Positions 44,401-55,070 of a stretch of 64,000 bases of DNA are shown piece by piece (the stretch's first letter is position 1; each line of letters begins with the position of its first letter). Under the pieces are notes generated by a model. It searched no databases, was not told the origin of the DNA, and worked only from the letters and a program-made list of their open reading frames with translations. The DNA comes from Hemibagrus wyckioides. Its lineage: Eukaryota > Chordata > Actinopteri > Siluriformes > Bagridae. The stretch covers positions 20,485,352-20,549,351 of the forward strand of contig NC_080720.1 in NCBI RefSeq assembly GCF_019097595.1, read 5' to 3'. Both the position numbers and the translations under genes were made by a program.

Positions 44401-47400
44401 AATGTGCTCAAAGTAGGTTATAGCATCTGAGTACTGGCCCATGCTTATGAAGGTAACACCAATGTTCTGCATGATTTTAATTCTATTGGAAGCAAGAACA
44501 GTCATCAAACAATATTCATATATGTATATTTACATCAACGTTGCATGCATATTGACTGATCTTCTGTCAGACTCGCCTCATCTCCGTGTGAACCTCAGAG
44601 ATTTGGTCTAAAGCCATATGATAAAATTTAAGTGCCATGGGGTAGTTCTTCTGTTTAAAGTAGATATTAGCCATGTTCACTTTCAGCCGTCCTGTATCAG
44701 AAAAAGATCAAAAGGACAAATATTGTGATTAGAGATATGTAGGATATTTATATAACCTGTAGTATTTTAATTTATTTCATCTTGACTACATACATCACAA
44801 AGCAATATGTATTCAGAAATAAACTATTAAATTAAACTATTTCATAAACCAAATTAAATCACTTTAGTGACACACACACAGGCTCTGACATATGGTTAAG
44901 TTTTTAATTTCTTTATCCCAACTCACTTTACTAATTGCACAGTCTATACTGTTTAATGTGTAACAATGGGTTACGTCACCTGTATTCTTACACATCTTGT
45001 TCTTCACCATGACCTGGTAAGTGTTCAAGGCTTCTGTGTGCATGTCATTGTTAGCATACTGGTTTGCTAAATTAAACAGCACCTGAACAGCAGAAAAAAA
45101 ACAGGAATTCATTATATCAAATTTAATATCATTTAAACATGGCTTCGATTAATTAGAAATGAACTCACTGTATAGGTTAAATCTAAATTCTTATGATCTG
45201 CAGTGCCAGTTTGTTCTCTTTGTCTCCACAACACCCTTTCTTTTCTGCCAGCTTCTTTGGCCTTTACTAGAGCCTAAATGAGACACACACAGTAATATAA
45301 AAGCCAGTTATAGAGTCATTCAGAGCATCACGAGTGTTAAAAGTACATAGCAGGAAAGAAATCACATTTCCTTACCAGCTGAAGATCACCATTTGCATGG
45401 GCCATACAGCTCTCCTCAATCAAATCATTCACTTTCTTTTTCAATATCTTAATCTTCTCTTCTGGCCTGGATTGCAAATACAAATGGTTCATAAACTTGA
45501 CAGACTAGGGGCTACATTAATTGAATATAAACTGCAAACAGAGTGCCAGGTTCTCATGAATTAGGCATAACAAAAACAGAAACAGAAAACATACGTTCTT
45601 GCTTCTAATGGTGGAGCCGGACGTCTTGATCGCCCAAGTGGATCAAAAGTGGAGCCTGAAAAAAGGAAGTGTTTGCATTCTCCAACATAACTGATACAAG
45701 CATATAGCCAAGTAAAAATATATGATGTCTGATGGTTGAAATATATCAAACTGCATAAACTCACTGTAGACAAAACTAGATATTATATCTGTTTGAATTC
45801 TAAAATGTGTCATTTGCACACTTACCTCTAGTCAAAGAGGACTTGAATCTTGCCGCTCGCACCGCAGACATGGGACGAGGAGACCCATCCTTAAGAAAAC
45901 AGAAGATAATCTTGGTATGTCTAAAATGTATGTCAAACTACTTCTGCAAAGATATTTTTAAAGAGAAAAGAACGCAGTGCACCCAGATGTTCTCACCTGC
46001 ACTACCCCAGTCATAGGCCTTCCCATTGAGGAACTCGTAGCTGTTTGTAGCTAATGAACAACAAATAATACCATAAACAAAATTAACACTGTAAACAAAA
46101 ACAACTGGGTCAAATGTGACATCTATCCAACTTTGGCTTCTTTAGGAACTATTATTGTTGATGGAGCAAAACTAAACAAAATATTTGGCCATATTCTGTC
46201 TAGAATATCAGTTACCTAATATTAATTTCTTGTTTCTAAAAGTGTTGTCACACTCACAATAATATAATTAATAATTATAATTTAATAGAATTATATAAAA
46301 ATCAAAATCAATAAAAATCAATCTGCTCATATCGGTTTAGTTGTGACTTACACCATAAGACGTTCCTATGGGTCTGCCTCCGACAGCAGTGCCAGGACAT
46401 TTTGGAGTCATCTAAGTAAAAAAAGGTTATAATATATATCCATCATAAATATGGTCAACATTTTCAAGAATAATTGTCAGTGTATAAGGTGCTTCAATAT
46501 CGTATTCCCATGTGTAATAAACTTACTGCCATATCTTTAGAATGAAAGTGGTAACAGAACATAACTAATTATTTCAAATACATCACACAAGAAGATAATG
46601 TGGTCCACACTGGTCAAATACACTCACTGAGTGCTTTATTAGGAACACTGTACTAATACTGTGTAGGGCCTCCCTTTGCTCTCAGAACATGGCATGGACT
46701 CCACAAAATGTTGAAATCATGACTTAAGTCATTGTCATGTGCATGAAACTTATTGTGCAAGATGCTTATTGTTTTGTGACATTATTGTGCATTATCATGC
46801 TGGAAGTAGCCATTAGAATATGGTCATGAAGGGAGGCACATGGTCAGCAACATTACTCAAACAGTCTGTGAAATTCAAGTGATGATTGATTAACGGTATT
46901 AACAGGCCCAAAGTGTGCCAAGAAAACATTCCCTACACCATTACACCACCTTCATCAGCCATAATGCATTGACTCATGCTGTTGGTGTCAAATTCTAAAT
47001 AAACTCTAGAAATTGTAGTGTGTGAAAATCTGGATCAGCAGTTACAGAAATATTCAGAACAGCCCATCTAACAACAATCATTCCACGGTCAAAATCAGAG
47101 AGGAGATGACATTCTGATGATTGGTCAGAATTACCTGAAGCTGCTTATTAGTATCTACATGAATTTATACATTTCACTCTGCCACACGATTGGCTGATTA
47201 GAAAAATGTATGAATGAGTAGGGAAGACTTGATAGTATGCTGTACAAAATGTATGGAAAGAGGGAGTCTGATATTCTCCTCTCAAAAAGACTACACACAG
47301 TTATTCAGGCAAAGCCTTTTTCTAATTGCAAATCCCAGCTATTGGATACATCTTTGAAATTCTCAGGTACACTATATTGCCAGAAGTTTTGGGACACCCC

Positions 47401-48150
47401 TCCAAATCATTGAATTCAGGTGTTGTTTTTCAGGGATTGGGCTCGGCCCCTTAGTTCCATTGAAAGGAACTCTTAATGCTTCAGCATACCAAGATATTTT
47501 GGACAATTTCATGCTCCCAACTTTGTGGGAACAGTTTGAGGATGACCCCTTCCTGTTCCAACATGACTGCGCACCAGTGCACAAAGCAAGGTCCTGGCCT
47601 CAACCCGATAGAACACCTTTGAGATGAATTAGAGCGGAGAATGTGAGCCAGGCCAAAACTGGGACATCTGCCTTTACATACACATGAATGTAATATGGAG
47701 TTGGCCTGCCCTTTGCAGCTAAAACAGCTTCAACTCTTCTGGGAAGGCTTTCCACAAGGTTTATGAGTGTGTTTATGGGAATTCTTGACCATTCCGCTAG
47801 AAGTGCATTTGTGAGGTCAGTCACTGATGTTGGACGAGAAAACCTAATCCATCCCAAAGGTGTTCTATCGGTTCGAGGTCAGGACTCTGTCCAGGCCAGT
47901 CAAGTTCCTCCACACCAAACTCGCTCATCACTGGTGTGCAGTCATGGTGGAACAGGAAGTGGCCATCCCTAAACTGTTCCCACAAACGTTTGGCAATATA
48001 GTGCATCTGTAAGATAAGAATCCAGGTGGTTGATTGAAACAGTGAATCTTACAGGTGGTCGTCTGCCATGACTCGTCCTCACAGCTTGCTGAAAGCCAAC
48101 ATCATTGTCCAGCTCCTGTAGAAAAAGAATTTATAATAGAAACCACATAG

Positions 48151-48208
<58 letters not shown>

Positions 48209-48338
48209 ATATAAAGATGATCTGTGCAGACAGGACAAGTAATTCTACACTCACCTTTAAGTCGAATGCGGGATTGTAGTCATTGTAACCTGAATACAGG
48301 TCATCTTCTTTCTCCTCCACAAGATGAATGTTTTCCAT
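35479..48338 (-). CDS. IFT88: IFT88 (Tg737/polaris), complete, 25 coding exons, about 820 aa
   Basis: TPR subunit of the intraflagellar transport B complex, needed to build cilia. Coding exons (high to low): 48338-48255, 48115-48053, 46411-46352, 46050-45997, 45889-45826, 45655-45595, 45466-45376, 45273-45169, 45082-44980, 44691-44577, 44482-44251, 44128-44058, 43515-43429, 43180-43081, 42576-42490, 41437-41251, 41042-40934, 40793-40643, 40547-40432, 39873-39821, 39727-39662, 39577-39471, 39097-39037, 36197-36084, 35600-35479. All phases agree and give 2463 nt including TGA, close to the usual 820-830 aa. Landmarks: N-terminal [33 protein letters not shown] blocks such as [28 protein letters not shown] and [20 protein letters not shown]; acidic end [15 protein letters not shown]. 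Two introns have GC donors (after 44577 and after 40643). A Tc1 transposon inflates the intron before exon 24. No disruption is seen. Confidence 0.96.
36245..37720 (-). mobile_element. Tc1-like transposon inside an IFT88 intron
   Basis: About 1.5 kb with long inverted termini (CAGTGAGGGAAAAAATTATT ... TTTGTCAGTGGGCAAA) and TA-rich flanks. It lies in the intron between IFT88 coding exons 23 and 24, same strand as the gene. It begins only about 20 bp from the arm A/B homology limit at 36224, so it may have been inserted after the duplication. Confidence 0.9.
36867..37421 (-). pseudogene. Tc1 transposase, truncated, first catalytic Asp changed to Asn
   Basis: A 184-codon frame with the paired-like helix-turn-helix start ([40 protein letters not shown]), GRPR-type hinge remnant [12 protein letters not shown] and the first DDE box. 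That box reads [13 protein letters not shown] where the family has an Asp after WS. The frame stops at YTIPR*. Sequence for the later boxes follows out of frame (36600-36860). It cannot be active. Confidence 0.85.
37725..39030. other. IFT88 intron, AT-rich, no other gene seen
   Basis: Remainder of the large intron between IFT88 coding exons 23 and 24. No frame or repeat that I recognise. Confidence 0.6.
41487..42330. mobile_element. degenerate Tc1-like element in an IFT88 intron
   Basis: Ends CATTCAGAATGTACTCACTC and, inverted, ACATTCTGAATGTACTC. Inner words near the ends (CATTTTTCATTCTGTTACCC; AAGGCTGTAACTGAAC) match the general pattern of salmonid-type Tc1 relics that read GTCTGAATACTT near the terminus (present at 42168). 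No open transposase. It sits between IFT88 exons 15 and 16. Confidence 0.6.
43214..43328. repeat. (ATATG)n pentanucleotide microsatellite
   Basis: About 23 perfect ATATG units in the IFT88 intron between coding exons 13 and 14. On the - strand it yields a repeated SYHII frame, which is not coding. Confidence 0.97.
46618..47060 (-). mobile_element. Tc1-like fragment in IFT88 intron 2
   Basis: Begins CACTCACTGAGTGCTTTATT, a common Tc1 terminus in fish, followed by GGAACACTGTACTAATACTG and degraded sequence. No usable frame. Confidence 0.6.
47371..48006. mobile_element. rearranged Tc1 derivative in IFT88 intron 2
   Basis: Both termini are of the CACTATATTGCC type (left 47371; right GGCAATATAGTGCA, end 48005). 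The left half reads the transposase middle region forward (FQHD-type segment near 47560). The right half reads the C-terminal region ([27 protein letters not shown]) on the - strand. So two transposase pieces are joined head to head. Confidence 0.8.
48155..48205. repeat. (AAT)n microsatellite in IFT88 intron 1
   Basis: About 17 AAT units between the first two coding exons. Confidence 0.95.
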
Positions 48339-48441
48339 TTTAGATTTCTGAGCACAAAATCAAATGACACAGAGAAAGAAAGGCTGGTAATGGTAGCTCT
48401 TTCATTAACAGTAACCTGAAGGGGGAATATTAATAAATAAA

Positions 48442-48472
<31 letters not shown>

Positions 48473-48642
48473 CTGCATAGCCAACAAAAAGCAAGTAAAA
48501 AGTTTGTAATAAGATAGTTAGTCTAACGCACCACAGGTACATGACAGTATTATCGTCAGAAATGTAATAAGATGTCTTTATTTACAGTAAACTATAGTTT
48601 GTTTTCCTAAAGTAACTTTAATAATGTTTGGTGAGTCGAATA

Positions 48643-48688
48643 ACAATAATAATAATAATAATAATAGTAATAGTAATAATAATAATAA

Positions 48689-48719
<31 letters not shown>

Positions 48720-48722
48720 ACG
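48643..48722. repeat. (AAT)n/(AGA)n compound microsatellite
   Basis: AAT units with interruptions pass into eleven or so AGA units. It lies in the first (5' untranslated) IFT88 intron. Confidence 0.95.
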
Positions 48723-49126
48723 CAAAGGCACTAGGTACTCGCTAATTGTCGCTTGCTGTGATAACTAATCATACAGTCTCCGATATTATAGCCTTAGCTA
48801 GCTACTTGTTTAGTTTACCAGGCTAAGTTAGATAGCGAATAGCATACTAAATAACCTGATTCTAAACTAGCACTGATTATCGTCAGGGTTAGCTGGGACT
48901 TTATGATTTAAATAAAAAATAAATGCTTTGCCTATAGCTTTTATTATGATACCGCGACCTATTAACTAACCGAGCGGCTAACAGCTCCTGTAGGCGTCTC
49001 TAGAAAGATCGACAAAGCGCCTATATTTTTTCGGCTATATCTTTTTCAACTGCTTAATGACTATGACAAGTAAAGACTAAGAAATTGTAGAAAATGTTGA
49101 ATTAAGTTGAATTCAGAGTTGCTTAC

Positions 49127-49260
49127 CTGTAAAACACAAGTAATTGCGAAATGAAACGATTCACAATCACGAGTTAAAACAACTGCCTTGTTGATGCGAA
49201 TGATAACATCTACTGCTTTTCTCTATAATAGCGTTCTAGGTCCCTATAGTTACCATTGCG
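49127..49260 (-). promoter_or_regulatory. IFT88 untranslated first exon and promoter region
   Basis: A donor (ACAG|GTAAGC) ends a noncoding exon at 49127. The acceptor of the ATG exon lies at about 48348 (GTGCTCAG). Upstream, GTTACCAT at 49249-49256 matches half of the X-box bound by RFX factors at ciliary genes. The other half is not matched, so the site is only a candidate. The start of transcription is not visible. Confidence 0.5.
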
Positions 49261-49308
49261 TATCAGAATTAGAAGTCCGTTACGTCACGCTTACGTTACG
49301 TCACGCAA

Positions 49309-49312
<4 letters not shown>

Positions 49313-49351
<39 letters not shown>
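49313..49351. repeat. (GA)n microsatellite
   Basis: About 19 AG units just upstream of the IFT88 promoter region. Confidence 0.95.
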
Positions 49352-49352
<1 letters not shown>

Positions 49353-49369
49353 GTGTCACTCACAAGGGA

Positions 49370-49745
49370 GTCGAACCTTTTCGACTCTTAACGAAATTGT
49401 ATTTTCTTCGTGCGTTTTAATAAATACGCAACAGAATGTTTTCTTTCATGCACACATTTGTTAGGGAAATGAAGGCAGCGTGAATCGTTCATATCAATAA
49501 CGGTTCGGTTATAAAGCACTTAGGAAATGAATCGACTCTTTCCGACTCTTGTCGAAGTTATAGTTTTCTGTGTGAGATTTAATAAATATGCCCACCTATA
49601 AGTGTTCATTTACGCAAACATTTGTTAGAGAACTGAAAACAGCGTGAATTATTAAAGTATATGTTTTTGTCGTGTGGCTTTCAGAAGTGAGTCGCCCGTG
49701 TTCGACTCTTGTCAGGTAAATAACTGAAAACTGGGTGAAGTGTTA
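49370..49745. repeat. tandem repeat of about 170 bp, two full units and a partial third
   Basis: Units start at GACTCTT...: shared words are TTTTAATAAATACGC / TTTAATAAATATGCC, CACACATTTGTTAGGG / GCAAACATTTGTTAGAG, and GCAGCGTGAATCGTT / ACAGCGTGAATTATT. The third unit begins near 49707 and is truncated by the next element. Confidence 0.8.
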
Positions 49746-49749
49746 AAGC

Positions 49750-50100
49750 GTCCATTTTTTACGGAAGCCGAGAGAGGCCATGTGATATTATTATTTTTGC
49801 TTTTGTTTTCTCGTGATCACGACTTGATTTTCTCATGATCTCGAGATAACAAAATGGCCTTTATCTCCACATTAAGAGAGAGGGGTGTCCCAGAGGAGAA
49901 TCTCACAAAAATGGAGGTAGATAAGGCAAGTTGCCAGTCGTGATCACATCACAAGAAAACATTTCGATATCACGAGATCATTAAGTCGAGATCACGAGAA
50001 AACAACTTTTGTTATCTCGAGATCACGAGAAAATTAAGTCGTGACCACGAGAAAACTAAAGCAAAAATAATATCACATGGCCTCTCTCGGCTTCCGTACT
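49750..50100. mobile_element. palindromic MITE with about 95-bp inverted termini
   Basis: The left end ACGGAAGCCGAGAGAGGCCA is repeated inverted at the right end (TGGCCTCTCTCGGCTTCCGT). Inside both arms CTCGTGATCACGAC and ATCTCGAGATAAC recur as subterminal repeats. A diverged half copy lies at 50318-50395. Confidence 0.88.
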
Positions 50101-50401
50101 TTTGGTTTTAACTGTATACATAAAGTACTTGGTGGATTGTCTGGTGGTTCATTCAATACTTTACCTGAACAAAAAATGCTCCCTCTAGTGCCTGTGAAAG
50201 GTCATCATGACTGCTCAGCAGACTCAACTGGTCTGAAGCACTGAGCTTTCCTCTGAGCATTTGAGCATCCTGAAGCTCCTCGACTTGCTTCCTGCTCAAA
50301 TATGAAGACAGTTTGAGATCACGAGAAAATTAAGTCTTGATCACGAGAAAACAAAAGCAAAAATAATAATCACATGGCCTCTCTCAGCTTCTGTCCCAAA
50401 A

Positions 50402-51310
50402 GTTTACATACACTGTTAAAAAAAGAAAAGGCACATAACCTTTTTTTTCTCACTGTTTGACATTAAATCAGACTAAACTTTTCCTGTTTTAGGTCAGTTA
50501 GAATTACCAAAATGATTTCTATTTGCTAAATGCCAGAATAATGAGACAGAACTTTTTATTACTTTCTTCAAAGTCAGAAGTTTGCATACACTAAGATTAC
50601 TATGCTTTTAAACAATTTGAGAAAGGCCCAGATGATGATATCATGGCGTTGGAAGCTTCTAATAGCTTAATTGACAACATTTGAGGTAATTGCATCTATA
50701 CCTATGGATGTATTTTAAGGCACACCTCAAACAAACTGTGTGACATTGTGGGAAAATCAAAAGAAATCAGCAAAGATATCAGGAAGAGAAGTGTGGACCT
50801 CCACAAGTCTGGTTCATCCTTGGCTACAGTTTCCAGATGCCTGAAGGTGCAACATTCATCTAAGCATACCGCAAAATTATTTACAAAGTGGCATAAGGAC
50901 AACAATGTCAATGTTTTGGAGTGGCCATCACAAAGCCCTGATCTCAGTCCTATAGAAAATTTGTGGGCAGAGCTGGAAAGGCGTGACATAGTTACACCAG
51001 TTCTGTCAGGAGGAATGGGTCAAAATTCCAAGTATTGTGAGAAGCTTGTGGAAGGATACCCAAAACATTTGACCCAAGTCACACAGTATAAATACAATGC
51101 TCCCAAATAATAAGGAAATGTATGCAAACTTCTGACTTTGAAGAAAGTGATAAAAACTTTCTCTCTCATCATTCTGGCATTTAGCAAATAGAAATAATTT
51201 TGGTAATCCTAACTGACCTAAAACAGGAAAAGTTTAGTCTGATTTAATGTCAGACAGTGAGGGGAAAAAAGGTCATGTGTCTTTTTATACAGTGTATGTA
51301 AACATCTGGT
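50402..51310 (+). mobile_element. Tc1-like element with internally deleted transposase
   Basis: Termini AGTTTACATACACTG and CAGTGTATGTAAAC. The 120-codon frame 50748-51110 begins like a transposase (MGKSKEISKDIRKRSVDLHK) and then skips directly to [20 protein letters not shown], so the first two catalytic Asp boxes are gone. A minus-strand 3' fragment of the same family lies at 52015-52245. Confidence 0.85.
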
Positions 51311-52014
51311 TTCAGCTGTATCTTAGTTGCTCTGCTGAGCCAATCCTGAAAGGGGAATTATTGAAAGATTACGGATACCATATATACTGATACTGATTTT
51401 CGACATTTACTTCTGCATGAGTCCTATAACCATAAACTATTTTTCATCTTTAACAATGAATACAAGTACAAGTTGTTGTCAAATGAAACTGACAAAGAAA
51501 AAACTGTACTGATAAAAAGGTTTTCATATGACAAAGATGAGTATAGAGATGACCTAGAGATGGATTATATATTGAAAATGTCAGTGACCAGTATTCTGCT
51601 TTTGTTTACTGGTTAATGCCAGAGCAGAGAGATGTGTTTGTTTGTAAGCCATCCAGATTATTTATATGGTGTTATAGTTCTGAGAGAGACTTCCAACAAG
51701 CCTGTGTGGTCAAAAACATGTTCTGTATGCAGTATTAGAAAAGCTCAGGTCCTTTCAGGAAATGGGACTGATGAATGTTAATGTCTTGTATGCCATGTCA
51801 GTTCATGTCCAGTCTCTGGTTTGTGTGGTTTGATAATTAACATATTAACCACACAAGAAAGAGTTTAGTTTTTTCAACCTTAAAGCTGATGACAGTCCAA
51901 GGAGTGTGTTTAGAATGTGAAAATTCTTATGGCAGGTAAACATCAGCGTGTTTGATTTTATTATCTAGTCATCACAAAAAATCAAATATTATCAACTATT
52001 ATTTCATCATTTTA

Positions 52015-52500
52015 TCAAGTTTGCATACATTTCCTTAGTATTTGGGAGCACTGTATTTATACTGTGTGACTTGGGTCAAATGTTTTGGGTATCCTTCCAC
52101 AAGCTTCTCACAATACTTTGCTGGAATTTTGACCCATTCCTCCTGACAGAACTGGTGTAACTAAGTCACACCTTTCCAGCTCTGCCCACAAATGTTCTAT
52201 AGGACTGAGATCAGGGCTTTGTGATGGCCACTCCAAAACATTGACACATTACATCACGAACATTGCATCACACAGATATTCTACAGTATCTATATCTTTC
52301 CATATATCACCTATACACTCAACAGTAATTTTAAGCAAAGCCCATATCCCTGCTTGTTCGTGCAATTATCTAAACGTCCAATCATGTGGCAGGAACCTAA
52401 TGTTCTCTGGAGTTGTTTTGCATGACAATCTCAGGAATTCAGCAGTTTCTGATATATTCAAACCACCAACCATGTCATGGTCAAAGTCACAACGATCACA
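52015..52500 (-). mobile_element. Tc1 3' fragment and adjoining repeat debris
   Basis: GCATACATTTCCTTAGTATT to TCCAAAACATTGACA is the inverse of 50930-51115. CGTCCAATCATGTGGCAGGA near 52375 belongs to another Tc1 family. Confidence 0.7.
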
Positions 52501-52509
52501 TTTCATTCT

Positions 52510-53300
52510 GATTTGATGTGAAACTTAATTGTGACTTAAGTAGCTGCATGATTACCCTTCTGCCACATTTTTGGCTGCTGTTTGTATAGAATCTAATTTT
52601 GGATTGTAAGAATGTATTTGTTTTTTATTATTTCCTAGATGGGTTTTATATATTAAGGACTCCATACTGACAGTAAAGATATATAACAGTGATGTAAACC
52701 TCTGTGAATGTACAACGTCTTGCCCTCATGCAGTCCATATCACAGATTTGCAGTTTAGCTTCATCATTACATGGGTTCCTGAATATACCGGTTCAAATGG
52801 TAATAAGTTTGGGTTAATATCTGTTGGTGTGATGTTCTATCGCAAAGTAAGAGAAAGAAAGAGCACAAAAATCAGTACTGAAAGGACTCTTCAGACCCTA
52901 CTGCATTTGGTACAAAGTACACAAGTGTATCATGTAACATTAGAGATAAGAGATACCAATCTTTTAACTATCTTTTACTTGTGAAATTTGCCAAGCATTG
53001 GACCTTTCTTTGCTCCTACTGGGCAGTCTGTCCCAGCTTAATGTGCATCTGAAGCACACTGAATAGTAGCTTTTTGGGTTTAAGCCCCATGGGGTTTGTT
53101 CACAACTCAAAACAAAAAGCAAGCTCACAACACTCTCCCAACTCTAAAACACTTAGCAGAATTGCATGCTCAAGAAATACTGACAGCTTTATGAGGAAAT
53201 ATAAACAGTAATAAAATATTAAAAAAGGAACTTGACTACAGACAGCATTACTTAAGTGTGTGAGGCTCTAAAAGTGTTTATAGTCTATTTATCTGGTTAT
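52510..53300. other. intergenic, nothing recognised
   Basis: AT-rich, no supported gene. The arm B outer block starts at 53305. Confidence 0.5.
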
Positions 53301-53304
53301 AAAC

Positions 53305-53778
53305 CCTCCTAGCCTCCCACCATTCACTGTAATATTTGTTAGGCCAAATACAGTGCTGTATTAATTTCTGCTGTTTCTGAGGCCATGCAGCATCTTAATT
53401 GGAATAAATGCAATTTAAATAACCATATATCTATACATTTATATATAAAATTAAACATCGTAGACTGTTAGGACAGATAATGAGTCTGTATTTGATTTTT
53501 CTGTAAGATTTCTTTTGTTTTTTTTTCTAAGAAGCTATGGCAGCTAGAGTACGTCAAAGCTTTCGGTGAAGATAATTCCTAATTTCAAAGAAATGGAATG
53601 CACAACTGAGATATAGACAGATATAAAGAGCCATATTCTCAGAAGTTCAAGGGAGTTTTTTTTGTTTTTAAAGAGGCTTTTTCTCTTTTCACGGTCAGCC
53701 AGAACTAGTCTATTACAGCATACAGAAAAAAATATCTTTCCTACTTCCACAATCATTATGTGACCAGTTAGCAGACAG

Positions 53779-53828
<50 letters not shown>

Positions 53829-54314
53829 GAAATACACTAGATTAATCATTCATTAATCATGACATTCATCTCAGTCCAAGCTTATCAGTGGCTACTTTGC
53901 CAGTGAGAGGTTGTCAGATGGATTAAAAAAAATTTCTCCTCCCTGCTCTATACACACTCACTTAATGCCTCTACTTGAGTGCCTTTTTCATGTCTTGGAT
54001 CCAGCTGTCTGTACAGCATTGGGTAGAACTGTGTCTTACTGTAGAGAACATGCTCTCATCGCTGACGGTGTCGGCTCTGAGAGAATTGGTTTGGTTTTTC
54101 TTTTTCAGTCCCTTTGCTCTATGGCTTTAGATAAATTTGCTCATTTATTTAAAGTGCATCCACACAAACGAGCAACCACCAGCAAGGAAATAAGACTGCA
54201 GATTTGCTGAGACTATAAACCTACATAAACCCATACTGGTAAATAATAAGAGTCACTTGCTGCATGTCCAAGTGTGTGGGACTGGTTGCTTCTGTTTAAG
54301 CTTAGAAACATCAG
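53305..54314. repeat. inverted segmental duplication, arm B outer part
   Basis: The reverse complement of 9320-10232, with (ATT)n at 53778-53828 and the 99-codon frame at 53911-54210. Confidence 0.9.
53911..54210 (+). CDS. unrecognised 99-codon frame, arm B copy
   Basis: The counterpart of 9445-9744: HTHLMPLLECLFHVLDPAVC is identical in both, with YCREHALIADGVGSERIGL against YCGEHALIADGVGSERIGL. It opens at TTG, not ATG. No family is recognised. Confidence 0.25.
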   Translation: MSDGLKKISPPCSIHTHLMPLLECLFHVLDPAVCTALGRTVSYCREHALIADGVGSERIGLVFLFQSLCSMALDKFAHLFKVHPHKRATTSKEIRLQIC

Positions 54315-54534
54315 AAGAATACTTGACTTACTAAATGAAGTCAAGTATTCTCAGATTAAGGACAGATTAAGCACAAAGAGAAATTGAAATTTTTTGAATA
54401 CTATCAGTCCAGTTAAAAATATACAGATACAGATCACCATCTAAATCAATACTACAGGAATATTTTGGTGTTTTTTAACCTGCATTCTTGTACACTTGCA
54501 GCATATGGATGATTACAACAGACAATGACTGATG

Positions 54535-55070
54535 CACCGATCAGCCACAACATTATGAGCAATGGCAGGTAAAGTGAATAACACTGATCTCCTCATCATG
54601 GCACCTGTTAGTGGGTGGGATATATTAGGCAGCAAGTGAACATTTTGTCCTCAAAGTTGTTGTGTTAGAAGCAGGAAAAATGGGCAAGCGTAAGGATTTG
54701 AGCGAGTTTAACCAGGGCGAAATTGTGATGGCTAGACGACTGGATCAGAGCATCTCCAAAACTGCAGCTCTTGTGGGGTGTTCCCGGTCTGCAGTGGTCA
54801 GTATCCATCAAAAGTGGTCCAAAGAAGGAACGGTGGTTAACCGGCGACAACCCTAACCCAAGGCTCACTGATGCACGTGGGGAGTGAAGACGTGTGATCC
54901 GATCCAACAGACGAGCTACTGTTGCTCAAATTGCTGAAGAAGTTAATGCTGGTTCTGATAGAAAGGTGTCAGAATACACAGTGCATGACGGGTCAGGGCT
55001 GTTTTGGCAGCAAAAAGGGGACCAACACAGTATTAGGCAGGTGGTCATAATGTTGTGCCTGATCAGTGTA
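54535..55070 (+). mobile_element. Tc1-like element, internally deleted
   Basis: Inverted ends CACTGATCAG / CTGATCAGTG with CACAACATTATGA. The frame 54662-54856 has the N-terminal helix-turn-helix ([37 protein letters not shown]). The rest is frameshifted (RRATVAQIAEEVNAGSDRKV in another frame) and the catalytic region is deleted. Confidence 0.85.
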
